Assembly: GCF_001279725.1 (NCBI RefSeq)
Contig: NZ_LGDE01000112.1
Span: 157,632-221,631, forward strand
Origin: Streptomyces sp. WM4235
GTDB lineage: Bacteria > Actinomycetota > Actinomycetes > Streptomycetales > Streptomycetaceae
DNA: 64,000 bases
Direction of reading: 5' to 3'
The notes below the pieces were generated by a model. That model made no database searches. It was not told the DNA's origin and worked only from the letters and a program-made list of their open reading frames with translations. Numbering within the stretch: position 1 is the first letter of the stretch; the number at the start of each line of letters is the position of its first letter. Made by a program: the position numbers and the translations under genes. Positions 29,110 through 39,452 of the stretch are shown piece by piece.

Positions 29110-32025
29110 ATGGGGTGCGCCGAAGCTGGCAGGCGAGGGGGACCGGTGAGCCCCCCGGGGGCGGCGCTCCTGACCCGGCCCCCGACGGCGGGCGCCGGCA
29201 AGGGCCTGGCGGCGCAGCTCCTCCTCGCGGTGGTCAGCGGTGGTTACGCCGTCGGAGCCGCCCTCGGCTGGGGATCGACCGAACTCGCCAAGTTTATGGG
29301 CGATTTCGGGCTCAGCACGGCGGGACTGCTCGCCGCCGTCTCCTGCTTCCACTACGCACGCACCATCGACCGGCGCGAACGTCCCGCCTGGCTGATGTTC
29401 GCGTTCTCCTCCCTGATGGGGGCCCTCGGAAACGCCGTCTGGGGCTGGTACGAGGTCATTCTCGGCCAGGAGGTCCCGGAACCCTCCCTCGCCGACTTCG
29501 CCTTCCTCTGCTTCGCACCGCCCGCCATCGTGGGCCTCCTGGTCCTCGCCAAGCGTCCCGTCACCCGGGCCGGCTGGGTCTGCCTCGGCCTCGACTCCTG
29601 GCTCATCGGCGGATCGTTGCTGACGCTGTCGTGGAGCCTGGCCCTCGCCAACGCCGCGCGCACCGTCCAGTCGGGCGCCCCCGGCAGCGTCCCCCGGGCC
29701 GCGCTGTCCCTCGCGTACCCGCTGCTCGACATCGCGCTCGTCTCGATGGTGCTGGTCCTGCACTTCCGCCGCTCGGCGAACAACCGCTCCGCCGTCAACA
29801 CGGCCATCGCGGCCCTCGCCCTGACCGTCCTGAGCGACGCGCTCTTCACCTCCCCGCTGCTGAACACCACCTACCGCTCCGGTGAGATCCTCGACGCCGG
29901 CTGGTTCGCGGGCTCGCTGCTGCTGGCGTACGCCCCCTGGGGCGCCCGCAGGGCCGAGTCCGCCGAGCAGGCGGTGAGGCCCCCGCGAGCGGAGCGCCCG
30001 CACAGCCGTCCCATCTCCGGCTCGCTGCCCGCGCTGACCCCGTACCTCGCGGCCGCCGTCTGCACCCTCGGCATCCTGTACAACGTCGTGGACGGCCGGA
30101 AGGTCGACCGGATGGTCGTCTTCACCGGCTGCACGGTCGTCCTGGCCCTCGTCATCCGGCAGGGCATCATGCTCGTCGACAACATCGCGCTGACCCAGGA
30201 ACTGGCCCAGAAGGAGAACCACTTCCGCTCCCTGGTCCAGGGTTCCAGCGACGTCATCATGATCGCCGCGCCCACCGGCACCCTGCGCTACGTGAGTCCC
30301 GCCGCCGCCGGGGTCTACGGCCGCGAGGCGGAGGAACTGGTCGGCACCGAGCTCGCCACCCTGATCCACCCCGACGACCTCGGCCGCGTTGTCCACGAGG
30401 TGCGCCGCTTCCTGGCGGCGCCCCCCTCGGAGGAGCCCACCACCCGCATCGAGTGCCGGTTCGAGTCGGGCGACGGTGACTGGCTCAACGTCGAGTCCAC
30501 CGTCAACCGGCACCAGGGCGGGCTCATCCTCAACAGCCGCGACGTCACCGAGCGCGTCCGGCTCCAGGCCCAGCTCCAGCACAGCGCCGAGCACGACCCC
30601 CTCACCGACCTCCCCAACCGGGCCCTGTTCACCCGCAGGGTCCGCCAGGCGCTGACCGGCCGCCGGGCCGGGGACCACGGCACCGCCGTGCTCTTCATCG
30701 ACCTCGACGGCTTCAAGGCGGTCAACGACACCATCGGCCACCAGGCCGGCGACGAGCTGCTCGTCGAGGCCGCCCGCAGGCTCCAGGACTCGGTCCGCGC
30801 CGGGGACACCGCGGCCCGGCTCGGCGGCGACGAGTTCGCCGCGCTGATCACGGGCGACGGCAGCCGCGACCGCGGCGCCCGCGAGTACCAGGTGCACGAG
30901 ATCGCCGACCGACTGCGCACCACGCTCTCCCAGCCGTACCGGATCGGGGGCAGCGAGGTCAGGGTCGCCGCGAGCATCGGCGTGGCCTTCGCGGACCCCG
31001 GCATCACCCCTTCGGACCTGATGCGCAACGCGGATCTCGCGATGTACCGGGCCAAGGCGGGCGGCAAGAACCGCGTCGAGCTGTACGCGCCGCAGATGCA
31101 GGCCGAGGTCGTGCGCAAGGCCGAGCTCGCGGGGCGGCTGCGCACCGCGCTCCACGAGGGTGAGTTCGCCCTGCTGCACCAGCCCGTGGTCTCGCTGGCC
31201 ACCGGGGAGGTCATGGCCGTCGCCGCGCAGGCCCGTTGGCGCTCGGCGCAGGGGATCCTGTTCACGCCGGCCGAGTTCCTGCGGGTGGCCGAGTACAGCG
31301 AGGGCGCCGCCCACGGCGTCGCTCCGGATGCCTCGCGCACCGCCGAGCTGGGGCGCTGGTTGCTGGAGGAGGCCGTGGAGCAGGCCGCCGAGCGGCACCG
31401 GGCCGGTCATCATGTGCCGGTGGCGGTCCGGATGACCGCCCAGCGGCTGCTGGACCGCTCCGCGCCGCTCGCCTCCCTGGACGCCCTGCTGACCCGGCAC
31501 GGGCTGCCGTCCGGTGCGCTGGTGATCGAGTTGGCGGACAGCGATCCCAGGGTGCCCTTCGACGAGCTGGAGCGGCGCCTGACGGCCTTGCGGAGGCTGG
31601 GCGTCCTGATCGCCCTCGACGGCTTCGGCAGCGGTTACGCGGCCATCAGCGCCCTCCGGCGGCTGCCCGTGGACATGCTGAAACTGGACCGGGGCCTGGT
31701 CGAGGGCCTGGTGGAATCGGCCCGCCTGCACAAGATCACCGCAGGTTTGTTGCGGATCGCAAACGACCTGGGGATGCAGTCGGTGGCCGACGGGGTGGAC
31801 CTGCCCGAGCAGGTGTCGGCCCTGCGGGCGATGGGGTGCACCCAGGGTCAAGGAATGGCCTTCTCCGGACCACTCGACGAATACAGGCTGCGACGCGCCC
31901 TCGTGCGCGGTACGTTCCCAGTACCGGGCGGTTTGGCCCAGCCGGCCTTGGCCGGAGGCTCGTCCAGTGGCTTGATGGTCATCCGTAGAGGCTCAAATAA
32001 TGAGACGCCCGTCCCACCCGCTTGA
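29110..32025 (+). CDS. Membrane PAS-GGDEF-EAL protein, CdgE-like, with degenerate EAL domain
   Basis: 971 residues. About eight or nine membrane segments (residues 30-365), a PAS domain (about 370-470), a GGDEF domain with intact RLGGDEF (about 570-576), and a C-terminal EAL domain. The EAL signatures are broken: AQA at about 706-708 in place of EAL, VRMTAQ where Asn is expected, DGFGSGY instead of DDFGTGY, and ADGVD instead of AEGVE. It is therefore probably a diguanylate cyclase with a non-catalytic EAL module. The place next to ilvB matches, from memory, SCO5511 (CdgE). ATG 29110 is chosen for its GGAGG site five bases upstream; the frame is open to TTG 29041. Confidence 0.88.
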   Translation: MGCAEAGRRGGPVSPPGAALLTRPPTAGAGKGLAAQLLLAVVSGGYAVGAALGWGSTELAKFMGDFGLSTAGLLAAVSCFHYARTIDRRERPAWLMFAFSSLMGALGNAVWGWYEVILGQEVPEPSLADFAFLCFAPPAIVGLLVLAKRPVTRAGWVCLGLDSWLIGGSLLTLSWSLALANAARTVQSGAPGSVPRAALSLAYPLLDIALVSMVLVLHFRRSANNRSAVNTAIAALALTVLSDALFTSPLLNTTYRSGEILDAGWFAGSLLLAYAPWGARRAESAEQAVRPPRAERPHSRPISGSLPALTPYLAAAVCTLGILYNVVDGRKVDRMVVFTGCTVVLALVIRQGIMLVDNIALTQELAQKENHFRSLVQGSSDVIMIAAPTGTLRYVSPAAAGVYGREAEELVGTELATLIHPDDLGRVVHEVRRFLAAPPSEEPTTRIECRFESGDGDWLNVESTVNRHQGGLILNSRDVTERVRLQAQLQHSAEHDPLTDLPNRALFTRRVRQALTGRRAGDHGTAVLFIDLDGFKAVNDTIGHQAGDELLVEAARRLQDSVRAGDTAARLGGDEFAALITGDGSRDRGAREYQVHEIADRLRTTLSQPYRIGGSEVRVAASIGVAFADPGITPSDLMRNADLAMYRAKAGGKNRVELYAPQMQAEVVRKAELAGRLRTALHEGEFALLHQPVVSLATGEVMAVAAQARWRSAQGILFTPAEFLRVAEYSEGAAHGVAPDASRTAELGRWLLEEAVEQAAERHRAGHHVPVAVRMTAQRLLDRSAPLASLDALLTRHGLPSGALVIELADSDPRVPFDELERRLTALRRLGVLIALDGFGSGYAAISALRRLPVDMLKLDRGLVEGLVESARLHKITAGLLRIANDLGMQSVADGVDLPEQVSALRAMGCTQGQGMAFSGPLDEYRLRRALVRGTFPVPGGLAQPALAGGSSSGLMVIRRGSNNETPVPPA
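31972..32000 (+). promoter_or_regulatory. Possible ilvB-operon promoter inside the 3' end of the CdgE-like gene
   Basis: TTGATG (31972-31977) and AAATAA (31995-32000) are separated by 17 bp, fitting a vegetative sigma-factor promoter. The AT-rich -10 stretch stands out in this GC-rich context. Transcription would start near 32007, giving a leader of about 50 bases before the leader peptide. No experimental support. Confidence 0.3.
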
Positions 32026-32058
32026 CATCCACCTCCCGCCGGAGGGAGGGTCAGTGCC

Positions 32059-32100
32059 ATGCGCACCCGAATTCTCGTACTTGGAAAGCGCGTCGGCTGA
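32059..32100 (+). CDS. ilvB leader peptide (attenuation)
   Basis: A 13-residue open frame, MRTRILVLGKRVG, preceded by a strong GGAGGGAGGG ribosome site. Four consecutive regulatory codons (Ile-Leu-Val-Leu) code for the end products of the pathway encoded downstream. Shortage of charged branched-chain tRNAs should stall the ribosome here and prevent the terminator at 32143-32176 from forming. Similar leaders have been predicted before ilvB in other actinobacteria. It is too short for routine gene finders. Confidence 0.88.
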   Translation: MRTRILVLGKRVG

Positions 32101-32142
32101 AGCTGGGACCTGTATGTCCCCGCTCCACACACCCGACGCGCT

Positions 32143-32176
32143 CCCCTCGCTTGCCTCCCGGCACGAGGGGTTTTTT
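32143..32176 (+). terminator. Attenuator terminator of the ilvBN(C) operon
   Basis: CCCCTCG (32143-32149) pairs with CGAGGGG (32164-32170), with an inner TGCC/GGCA stem and a TCCC loop, followed by six T residues (32171-32176). A U-run like this is rare in Streptomyces and marks a genuine factor-independent terminator. Its position 42 bp after the leader peptide and 83 bp before ilvB fits transcription attenuation. Confidence 0.9.
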
Positions 32177-32192
32177 GTTGCACTGGCACACG

Positions 32193-32214
32193 CCTTCGGA
32201 GCTTGCTCCGAAGG
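32193..32214 (+). other. Hairpin between attenuator and ilvB
   Basis: CCTTCGGAGC and GCTCCGAAGG are perfect complements around TT, forming a very stable stem of at least 8 bp. It lies after the terminator U-run and 45 bp before the ilvB start. It might protect the processed 5' end of the read-through mRNA or act as a second barrier; this is not known. Confidence 0.6.
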
Positions 32215-32259
32215 ATCCCCGCTCCTCGTAAAACCCTCAGCTTCGAGAAGAGAATGCCG

Positions 32260-34140
32260 ATGACCGAGCAGGCCACCGGGGCCCACCATCCGCAGCCGCG
32301 GCCCCGTACGGGTGGACACCAGTCCGCCGCAGTTGAGCACGTCACGGGTGCGCAGTCCCTCATCCGCTCTCTCGAAGAGGTGGGGTGCGACACCGTGTTC
32401 GGGATCCCGGGTGGCGCCATCCTTCCCGCCTACGACCCGATGATGGACAGCAAGAGGGTCCGTCACATCCTGGTCCGCCACGAGCAGGGCGCCGGCCACG
32501 CCGCGACCGGCTACGCGCAGGCCACCGGGAAGGTCGGCGTCTGCATGGCCACCTCGGGCCCGGGCGCCACCAACCTGGTCACCCCGATCGCCGACGCGCA
32601 CATGGACTCCGTGCCGCTCGTCGCGATCACCGGCCAGGTCTCCTCCAAGGCGATCGGCACCGACGCCTTCCAGGAGGCGGACATCGTCGGCATCACGATG
32701 CCGATCACGAAGCACAACTTCCTGGTCACGCGGGCCGAGGACATCCCGCGGACGATCGCGGAGGCGTTCCACATCGCCTCCACCGGCCGCCCCGGCCCGG
32801 TCCTGGTGGACATCGCCAAGGACGCCCTCCAGTCGAAGACCACCTTCTCGTGGCCGCCGACCCACGACCTGCCGGGCTACCGGCCCGTCACCAAGCCGCA
32901 CGCCAAGCAGATCCGGGAGGCCGCCAAGCTCATCTGCGCGGCCAAGCGCCCGGTCCTGTACGTCGGCGGCGGTGTCATGAAGTCCGGCGCCACCGCCGAG
33001 CTGAAGGTCCTCGCGGAACTGACCGGCGTCCCCGTCTGTACCACCCTGATGGCGCTCGGCTCCTTCCCCGACAGCCACCCGCTGCACGTCGGCATGCCCG
33101 GCATGCACGGTTCGGTCACCGGCGTCACCTCGCTGCAGAAGTCGGACCTGCTGATCGCGCTCGGCACCCGCTTCGACGACCGCGTCACCGGCAAGCTGGA
33201 CAGTTTCGCCCCGTTCGCCAAGGTCATCCACGCGGACATCGACCCGGCCGAGATCGGCAAGAACCGCGAGGTCGACGTCCCGATCGTGGGCGACGCCCGC
33301 GAGGTCATCGCCGACCTGATCCAGGCAATCCAGGCCGAGCACACCGAGGGCAACGCGGGCGACTACACCGCCTGGTGGAAGGACCTCAGCCGCTGGCGCG
33401 AGACGTACCCGCTGGGCTACGACCTGCCCGCGGACGGCAGCCTCTCGCCGCAGCAGGTCATCCAGCGGATCGGCGCGCTCGCCCCGGAGCACACCATCTA
33501 CGCGGCCGGCGTCGGCCAACACCAGATGTGGGCCTCGCACTTCGTCGACTACGAGGAGCCCCGCACCTGGCTGAACTCCGGCGGCGCCGGAACCATGGGC
33601 TACGCGGTCCCGGCCGCGATGGGCGCCAAGGTCGGCATGCCGGACCGCACGGTCTGGGCGATCGACGGCGACGGCTGCTTCCAGATGACCAATCAGGAAC
33701 TGGCCACCTGCGCGCTGAACAACATCCCGATCAAGGTCGCGATCATCAACAACGGCGCGCTGGGCATGGTCCGCCAGTGGCAGACCCTGTTCTACAACCA
33801 GCGGTACTCCAACACGGTCCTGCACGCCGACGAGACCGGCCACGCCACCGTGGGCTCCCAGCTCGGCGAGTCCATCGCCCCCCGCAAGGGCACCCGCGTC
33901 CCGGACTTCGTGAAACTGTCCGAGGCCATGGGCTGCGTCGCACTGCGCTGCGAGGACCCCGCCGACCTGGACCGGGTCATCGCCGAGGCCAACGCGATCA
34001 ACGACCGCCCGGTGGTCGTCGACTTCATCGTCCACGAGGACGCCATGGTGTGGCCGATGGTCGCCGCCGGCACCTCCAACGACGAGGTCATGGCTGCCCG
34101 GGGCGTCCGTCCCGACTTCGGCGACAACGAAGACGACTGA
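32260..34140 (+). CDS. ilvB: Acetolactate synthase large subunit
   Basis: 626 residues. It catalyses the first common step of valine, leucine and isoleucine synthesis, condensing pyruvate with pyruvate or 2-oxobutyrate, using ThDP, Mg2+ and FAD. Domains: ThDP pyrimidine-binding with the catalytic Glu in [10 protein letters not shown], central FAD-binding domain, and ThDP pyrophosphate domain with [12 protein letters not shown]...NN. ATG 32260 is preferred over ATG 32254 because GAGAAGAG is seven bases upstream of the former. It is controlled by the leader peptide and attenuator upstream. ilvN follows 32 bp later. Confidence 0.97.
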   Translation: MTEQATGAHHPQPRPRTGGHQSAAVEHVTGAQSLIRSLEEVGCDTVFGIPGGAILPAYDPMMDSKRVRHILVRHEQGAGHAATGYAQATGKVGVCMATSGPGATNLVTPIADAHMDSVPLVAITGQVSSKAIGTDAFQEADIVGITMPITKHNFLVTRAEDIPRTIAEAFHIASTGRPGPVLVDIAKDALQSKTTFSWPPTHDLPGYRPVTKPHAKQIREAAKLICAAKRPVLYVGGGVMKSGATAELKVLAELTGVPVCTTLMALGSFPDSHPLHVGMPGMHGSVTGVTSLQKSDLLIALGTRFDDRVTGKLDSFAPFAKVIHADIDPAEIGKNREVDVPIVGDAREVIADLIQAIQAEHTEGNAGDYTAWWKDLSRWRETYPLGYDLPADGSLSPQQVIQRIGALAPEHTIYAAGVGQHQMWASHFVDYEEPRTWLNSGGAGTMGYAVPAAMGAKVGMPDRTVWAIDGDGCFQMTNQELATCALNNIPIKVAIINNGALGMVRQWQTLFYNQRYSNTVLHADETGHATVGSQLGESIAPRKGTRVPDFVKLSEAMGCVALRCEDPADLDRVIAEANAINDRPVVVDFIVHEDAMVWPMVAAGTSNDEVMAARGVRPDFGDNEDD

Positions 34141-34172
34141 GCCGAGAGAGCCTGAGAGAGAGAACGACTCAC

Positions 34173-35848
<1,676 letters not shown>

Positions 35849-35855
35849 TCCCGCC

Positions 35856-35892
35856 GCGGCGGGGCCGGGACGACGGGTCCCGGCCCCGCCGC
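35856..35892 (+). terminator. Terminator after ilvC
   Basis: A perfect 16-bp stem, GCGGCGGGGCCGGGAC (35856-35871) with GTCCCGGCCCCGCCGC (35877-35892), loop of five bases, starting eight bases after the ilvC stop codon. Confidence 0.85.
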
Positions 35893-35947
35893 GCACGCGC
35901 CCCTGGAGGCCGTCCGGCCCGCCGGATCAGCGGCCTTCGACCGCGCG

Positions 35948-36006
35948 GATTGGCCACCCCGGCCAATCACGGAAGGGTGATCCTTCCGTACAGGCGGAAA
36001 TCCGCC
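35948..36006. promoter_or_regulatory. Three consecutive inverted repeats in the serA upstream region
   Basis: Within 59 bp there are three perfect inverted repeats: GATTGGCC/GGCCAATC (35948-35968), CGGAAGG/CCTTCCG (35970-35988) and GGCGGA/TCCGCC (35993-36006). They precede a TACACT -10-like element and the serA start by 130-190 bp. They may be operators or RNA hairpins; the binding factor is unknown. Confidence 0.5.
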
Positions 36007-36139
36007 GCGGATACGCCACTACACTGCTCAACACAACGCGTCAGGCCCACAGTGTCGTGCGTCTTCCACGCGGCTACCCCCTCCACCGCCTGCGGCCGTC
36101 GGGACGGCCGTCCGCACTGGACTTGTGAGGATGACCCAC

Positions 36140-37729
36140 GTGAGCTCGAAACCTGTCGTACTCATCGCCGAAGAGCTGTCGCCCGCCACGGTGGACGCGC
36201 TCGGTCCGGACTTCGAGATCCGGCACGTCAACGGAGCCGACCGCGCGGAGCTGCTGCCCGCGATCGTCGACGTCGACGCGATCCTGGTCCGCTCCGCCAC
36301 CAAGGTGGACGCCGAGGCCATCGCCGCCGCCAAGAAGCTCAGGGTGGTCGCCCGCGCGGGTGTGGGCCTCGACAACGTCGACGTCTCCGCCGCCACCAAG
36401 GCCGGCGTGATGGTCGTCAACGCGCCGACCTCCAACATCGTCACCGCCGCCGAGCTGGCCTGTGGCCTGCTCGTCGCCACGGCCCGCAACATCCCGCAGG
36501 CCAACACCGCCCTGAAGAACGGCGAGTGGAAGCGGAACAAGTACACGGGCGTCGAGCTCAGCGAGAAGACCCTCGGTGTCGTGGGCCTCGGCCGCATCGG
36601 CGTCCTGGTGGCCCAGCGCATGTCGGCCTTCGGCATGAAGGTCGTCGCGTACGACCCCTACGTCCAGCCCGCGCGCGCCGCCCAGATGGGCGTCAAGATG
36701 CTGACGCTGGACGAGCTGCTGGAGGTCGCGGACTTCATCACCGTGCACCTGCCGAAGACCCCCGAGACCCTCGGTCTCATCGGGGACGAGGCGCTGCACA
36801 AGGTGAAGCCGTCCGTCCGCATCGTCAACGCCGCGCGCGGCGGGATCGTGGACGAGGCCGCGCTGTACACGGCCATCAAGGAGGGCCGCGTCGCCGGCGC
36901 CGGCCTCGACGTGTACGCGAAGGAGCCCTGCACGGACTCCCCGCTCTTCGAGCTCGACCAGGTCGTCTGCACCCCGCACCTCGGCGCGTCCACGGACGAG
37001 GCCCAGGAGAAGGCCGGTGTCTCGGTCGCCAAGTCGGTGCGCCTCGCGCTCGCCGGTGAACTGGTGCCGGACGCGGTCAACGTCCAGGGCGGCGTCATCG
37101 CCGAGGACGTGCGTCCGGGCCTGCCGCTCGCCGAGAAGCTCGGCCGCATCTTCACCGCCCTCGCGGGCGAGGTCGCGGTCCGTCTCGACGTCGAGGTCTG
37201 CGGCGAGATCACCCAGCACGACGTCAAGGTGCTGGAGCTCTCCGCGCTCAAGGGCGTCTTCGAGGACGTCGTCGACGAGACGGTCTCCTACGTCAACGCC
37301 CCGTTGTTCGCGCAGGAACGCGGTGTCGAGGTCCGCCTGACCACCAGCTCGGAGTCCCCGGACCACCGCAACGTGGTCACCGTCCGCGGCACCCTCTCGG
37401 ACGGGCAGGAGGTCTCGGTCTCCGGCACGCTCGCGGGCCCGAAGCACCTTCAGAAGATCGTCGGCATCGGCGAGTACGACCTGGACCTGGCACTCGCCGA
37501 GCAGATGGTCGTCCTGCGCTACGCCGACCGTCCGGGCGTCGTCGGCACCGTCGGCCGCATCCTGGGCGAAGCCGGTCTGAACATCGCGGGCATGCAGGTC
37601 GCCCGCGCCGAGGAGGGTGGCGAGGCGCTCGGCGTCCTCACCGTCGACGCCGAGGTCCCGGTGAACGTCCTCGCGGACATCGCCGCCGAGATCGGCGCCG
37701 TCTCGGCGCGCACGGTCAGCCTCGGCTGA
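36140..37729 (+). CDS. serA: D-3-phosphoglycerate dehydrogenase
   Basis: 529 residues, the long actinobacterial type. It oxidises 3-phosphoglycerate in the first step of serine synthesis. The catalytic/NAD domain has GLGRIGVLV (about 155), VNAARGGIVDE and TPHLGAS (catalytic His about 280). It is followed by the allosteric substrate-binding intervening domain (about 320-450) and a C-terminal ACT domain (RPGVVGTVGRILGEAGLNIAGMQ) that senses serine. GTG 36140 is chosen because GAGG lies nine bases before it and homologues begin SSKPVVLIAEEL. A terminator follows. Confidence 0.96.
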   Translation: MSSKPVVLIAEELSPATVDALGPDFEIRHVNGADRAELLPAIVDVDAILVRSATKVDAEAIAAAKKLRVVARAGVGLDNVDVSAATKAGVMVVNAPTSNIVTAAELACGLLVATARNIPQANTALKNGEWKRNKYTGVELSEKTLGVVGLGRIGVLVAQRMSAFGMKVVAYDPYVQPARAAQMGVKMLTLDELLEVADFITVHLPKTPETLGLIGDEALHKVKPSVRIVNAARGGIVDEAALYTAIKEGRVAGAGLDVYAKEPCTDSPLFELDQVVCTPHLGASTDEAQEKAGVSVAKSVRLALAGELVPDAVNVQGGVIAEDVRPGLPLAEKLGRIFTALAGEVAVRLDVEVCGEITQHDVKVLELSALKGVFEDVVDETVSYVNAPLFAQERGVEVRLTTSSESPDHRNVVTVRGTLSDGQEVSVSGTLAGPKHLQKIVGIGEYDLDLALAEQMVVLRYADRPGVVGTVGRILGEAGLNIAGMQVARAEEGGEALGVLTVDAEVPVNVLADIAAEIGAVSARTVSLG

Positions 37730-37747
37730 CCCTTCGGCACGCAGGGG

Positions 37748-37776
37748 AAGGGCCCGGGGGAGACCCCGGGCCCTTT
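37748..37776. terminator. Terminator between serA and the convergent MFS gene
   Basis: AAGGGCCCGGGG (37748-37759) and CCCCGGGCCCTT (37764-37775) form a perfect 12-bp stem with loop GAGA, followed by TT. It lies midway between the two convergent genes. Confidence 0.88.
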
Positions 37777-37800
37777 CGCGTTCCGTGTCGTACGGGTCGT

Positions 37801-39363
37801 TCAGCGTGCGACGGGGGCGGGGACCGCGGCGGCCCCGGCCGACTCCGGCTCCGGTTCCACCGGGGTCGCGGCGGTGGTGCCGATGCCGCGCAGCAGGACC
37901 GGCGCGAGGGCCGCGGCCGCGAGCAGCAGGGCCGTTCCGCCCCAGGCCGCGTACTGCATGCCGTGCACGAACGCCTCCCGGGCCAGGTCCAGCACCCGCT
38001 GCCCGGCGTCGCCGCCGAGCGAACCGGCGGTGGCGACCGCGCCGCCCAGGGTCTCCCGGACGGCGGGCTCGGCGCCCACCAGGTCGGAGCGGTAGACCGC
38101 GGTGCCGAGGCTGCCCAGGACGGCCATGCCCAGGGCGCCGCCGAACTCGGCGCCCGTCTCCAGCAGCGAGGCGGCCGAGCCTGCCTTCTCGGCGGGGGCC
38201 GCGCCGAGCGCGATGTCGGAGACCAGGGACATCACGACGACGATCCCACTGGCCAGCACCCCGGCGCCGACGAGGAGCAGCCACAGGGAGTCCGTGCCGA
38301 CCCGGCCGATGAGGGCGAACCCGGCGGCGCCGAGGAGGAAGCCGCCCGCGATGACGAGGGACCGGTCCACCGTGCGGGCGAGGGCCGCGGCCACGGGGGC
38401 GGCGGCGCCGATGGCGACCGACGGGGCCAGGCTCCACAGCGCGGCCTCCAAGGTGCCCATGCCGAGCACCGATTGGAGGTACTGGGTGGTGAAGTAGGCC
38501 GAACCCATCATGGCGAAGGCGGAGACGGTCTGGAGGCCGATGCCCGCGCCGAAGCCCCGGTTGCGGAAGAGCGCCCGGCCGACCATGGCGTCGTCGCGGC
38601 CCCGCTGGCGGCGCACGAACACGTACCCGAAGGCCAGGCCGACGGCGACGCAGGCGGTGTGGAGCGGTGCGAGGCCCTCTGCGGCGATCTCCTTGAGGCC
38701 GTACACCAGGGGCAGTACGGCGGCCATCGACAGCGGGACGCTCGGCAGGTCGAAGCGGCCCGGGGCGGGGTCCTTGAACTCCGGTACCAGCACCGGGACC
38801 AGGACCAGCAGGAGCAGCATCGCGGGGACGTTGATCAGGAACACCGAACCCCAGTGGAAGTGGTTCAGCATCACACCGCTCATCACGGAGCCGAGGGCGA
38901 TGCCGCCGGTCATGGCTCCGGACCAGATGGCGATGGCCTGGGCGCGCTGCCTGGCGTCCCGGAAGAGGTTTCGTACGAGGGCCAGGGTGGACGGCATCAG
39001 CGTCGCACCGCCGACGCCGAGCAGTACCCGGCAGGCGATCAGCATCTCGGCGCTGGTCGCGTACGCGGCGCCGACGGAGGCGAGGCCGAAGGCGCTCGCG
39101 CCGATCAACAGCAGTTTGCGGCGGCCGATGCGGTCTCCGAGCGAACCCATCGTGATCAGCAGCCCGGAGAGGGCGAAGGCGTAGCTGTCGAAGATCCAGA
39201 GCTGTTGGGTGGCGCTCGGGTCCAGCTCCCGGGTGATGGCGGGGATGGCGAAGTAGAGGACGGAGACGTCCATCGAGACCAGGAGCAGCGGCAGCAGCAG
39301 GACGGTGAAGGCGGTCCATTCGCGGCGGCCGGCGAGGCGCGCTGAGGCAGCGGGGTTCGTCAT
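37801..39363 (-). CDS. DHA2-type (EmrB/QacA) MFS drug exporter
   Basis: 520 residues with about 14 hydrophobic segments. MFS motif A is clear (GSLGDRIGRRKLLL), as is the DHA motif C region (GGIALGSVMSGV). The N-terminal DVSVLYFAIPAI pattern (motif D1) is typical of proton-coupled multidrug exporters such as SmvA/QacA. The C-terminal tail is Ala/Pro-rich. It is divergent from a TetR gene with a palindromic operator between them, so drug-inducible derepression is likely. Substrates unknown. Confidence 0.92.
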   Translation of the reverse strand: MTNPAASARLAGRREWTAFTVLLLPLLLVSMDVSVLYFAIPAITRELDPSATQQLWIFDSYAFALSGLLITMGSLGDRIGRRKLLLIGASAFGLASVGAAYATSAEMLIACRVLLGVGGATLMPSTLALVRNLFRDARQRAQAIAIWSGAMTGGIALGSVMSGVMLNHFHWGSVFLINVPAMLLLLVLVPVLVPEFKDPAPGRFDLPSVPLSMAAVLPLVYGLKEIAAEGLAPLHTACVAVGLAFGYVFVRRQRGRDDAMVGRALFRNRGFGAGIGLQTVSAFAMMGSAYFTTQYLQSVLGMGTLEAALWSLAPSVAIGAAAPVAAALARTVDRSLVIAGGFLLGAAGFALIGRVGTDSLWLLLVGAGVLASGIVVVMSLVSDIALGAAPAEKAGSAASLLETGAEFGGALGMAVLGSLGTAVYRSDLVGAEPAVRETLGGAVATAGSLGGDAGQRVLDLAREAFVHGMQYAAWGGTALLLAAAALAPVLLRGIGTTAATPVEPEPESAGAAAVPAPVAR

Positions 39364-39375
39364 GAACAGGAATGT

Positions 39376-39396
39376 ACAAGCGTCATAAACGCTTGT
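39376..39396. promoter_or_regulatory. TetR-type operator between MFS exporter and TetR genes
   Basis: ACAAGCGT (39376-39383) and ACGCTTGT (39389-39396) are perfect inverted arms around CATAA, only 13 bp before the MFS start and 57 bp before the tetR start. The location and symmetry fit the binding site of the divergent TetR repressor. Confidence 0.75.
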
Positions 39397-39452
39397 CTAG
39401 TACGAGCGTATGGAACTTCCGTCTAGGACAGTTGTCTTGCTACCGTGTCGGC

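Noticed and set aside
32022..32027. TTGACA as the -35 box for ilvB
   Set aside because: No acceptable -10 box at 16-19 bp downstream; the TTGATG/AAATAA pair upstream fits better.
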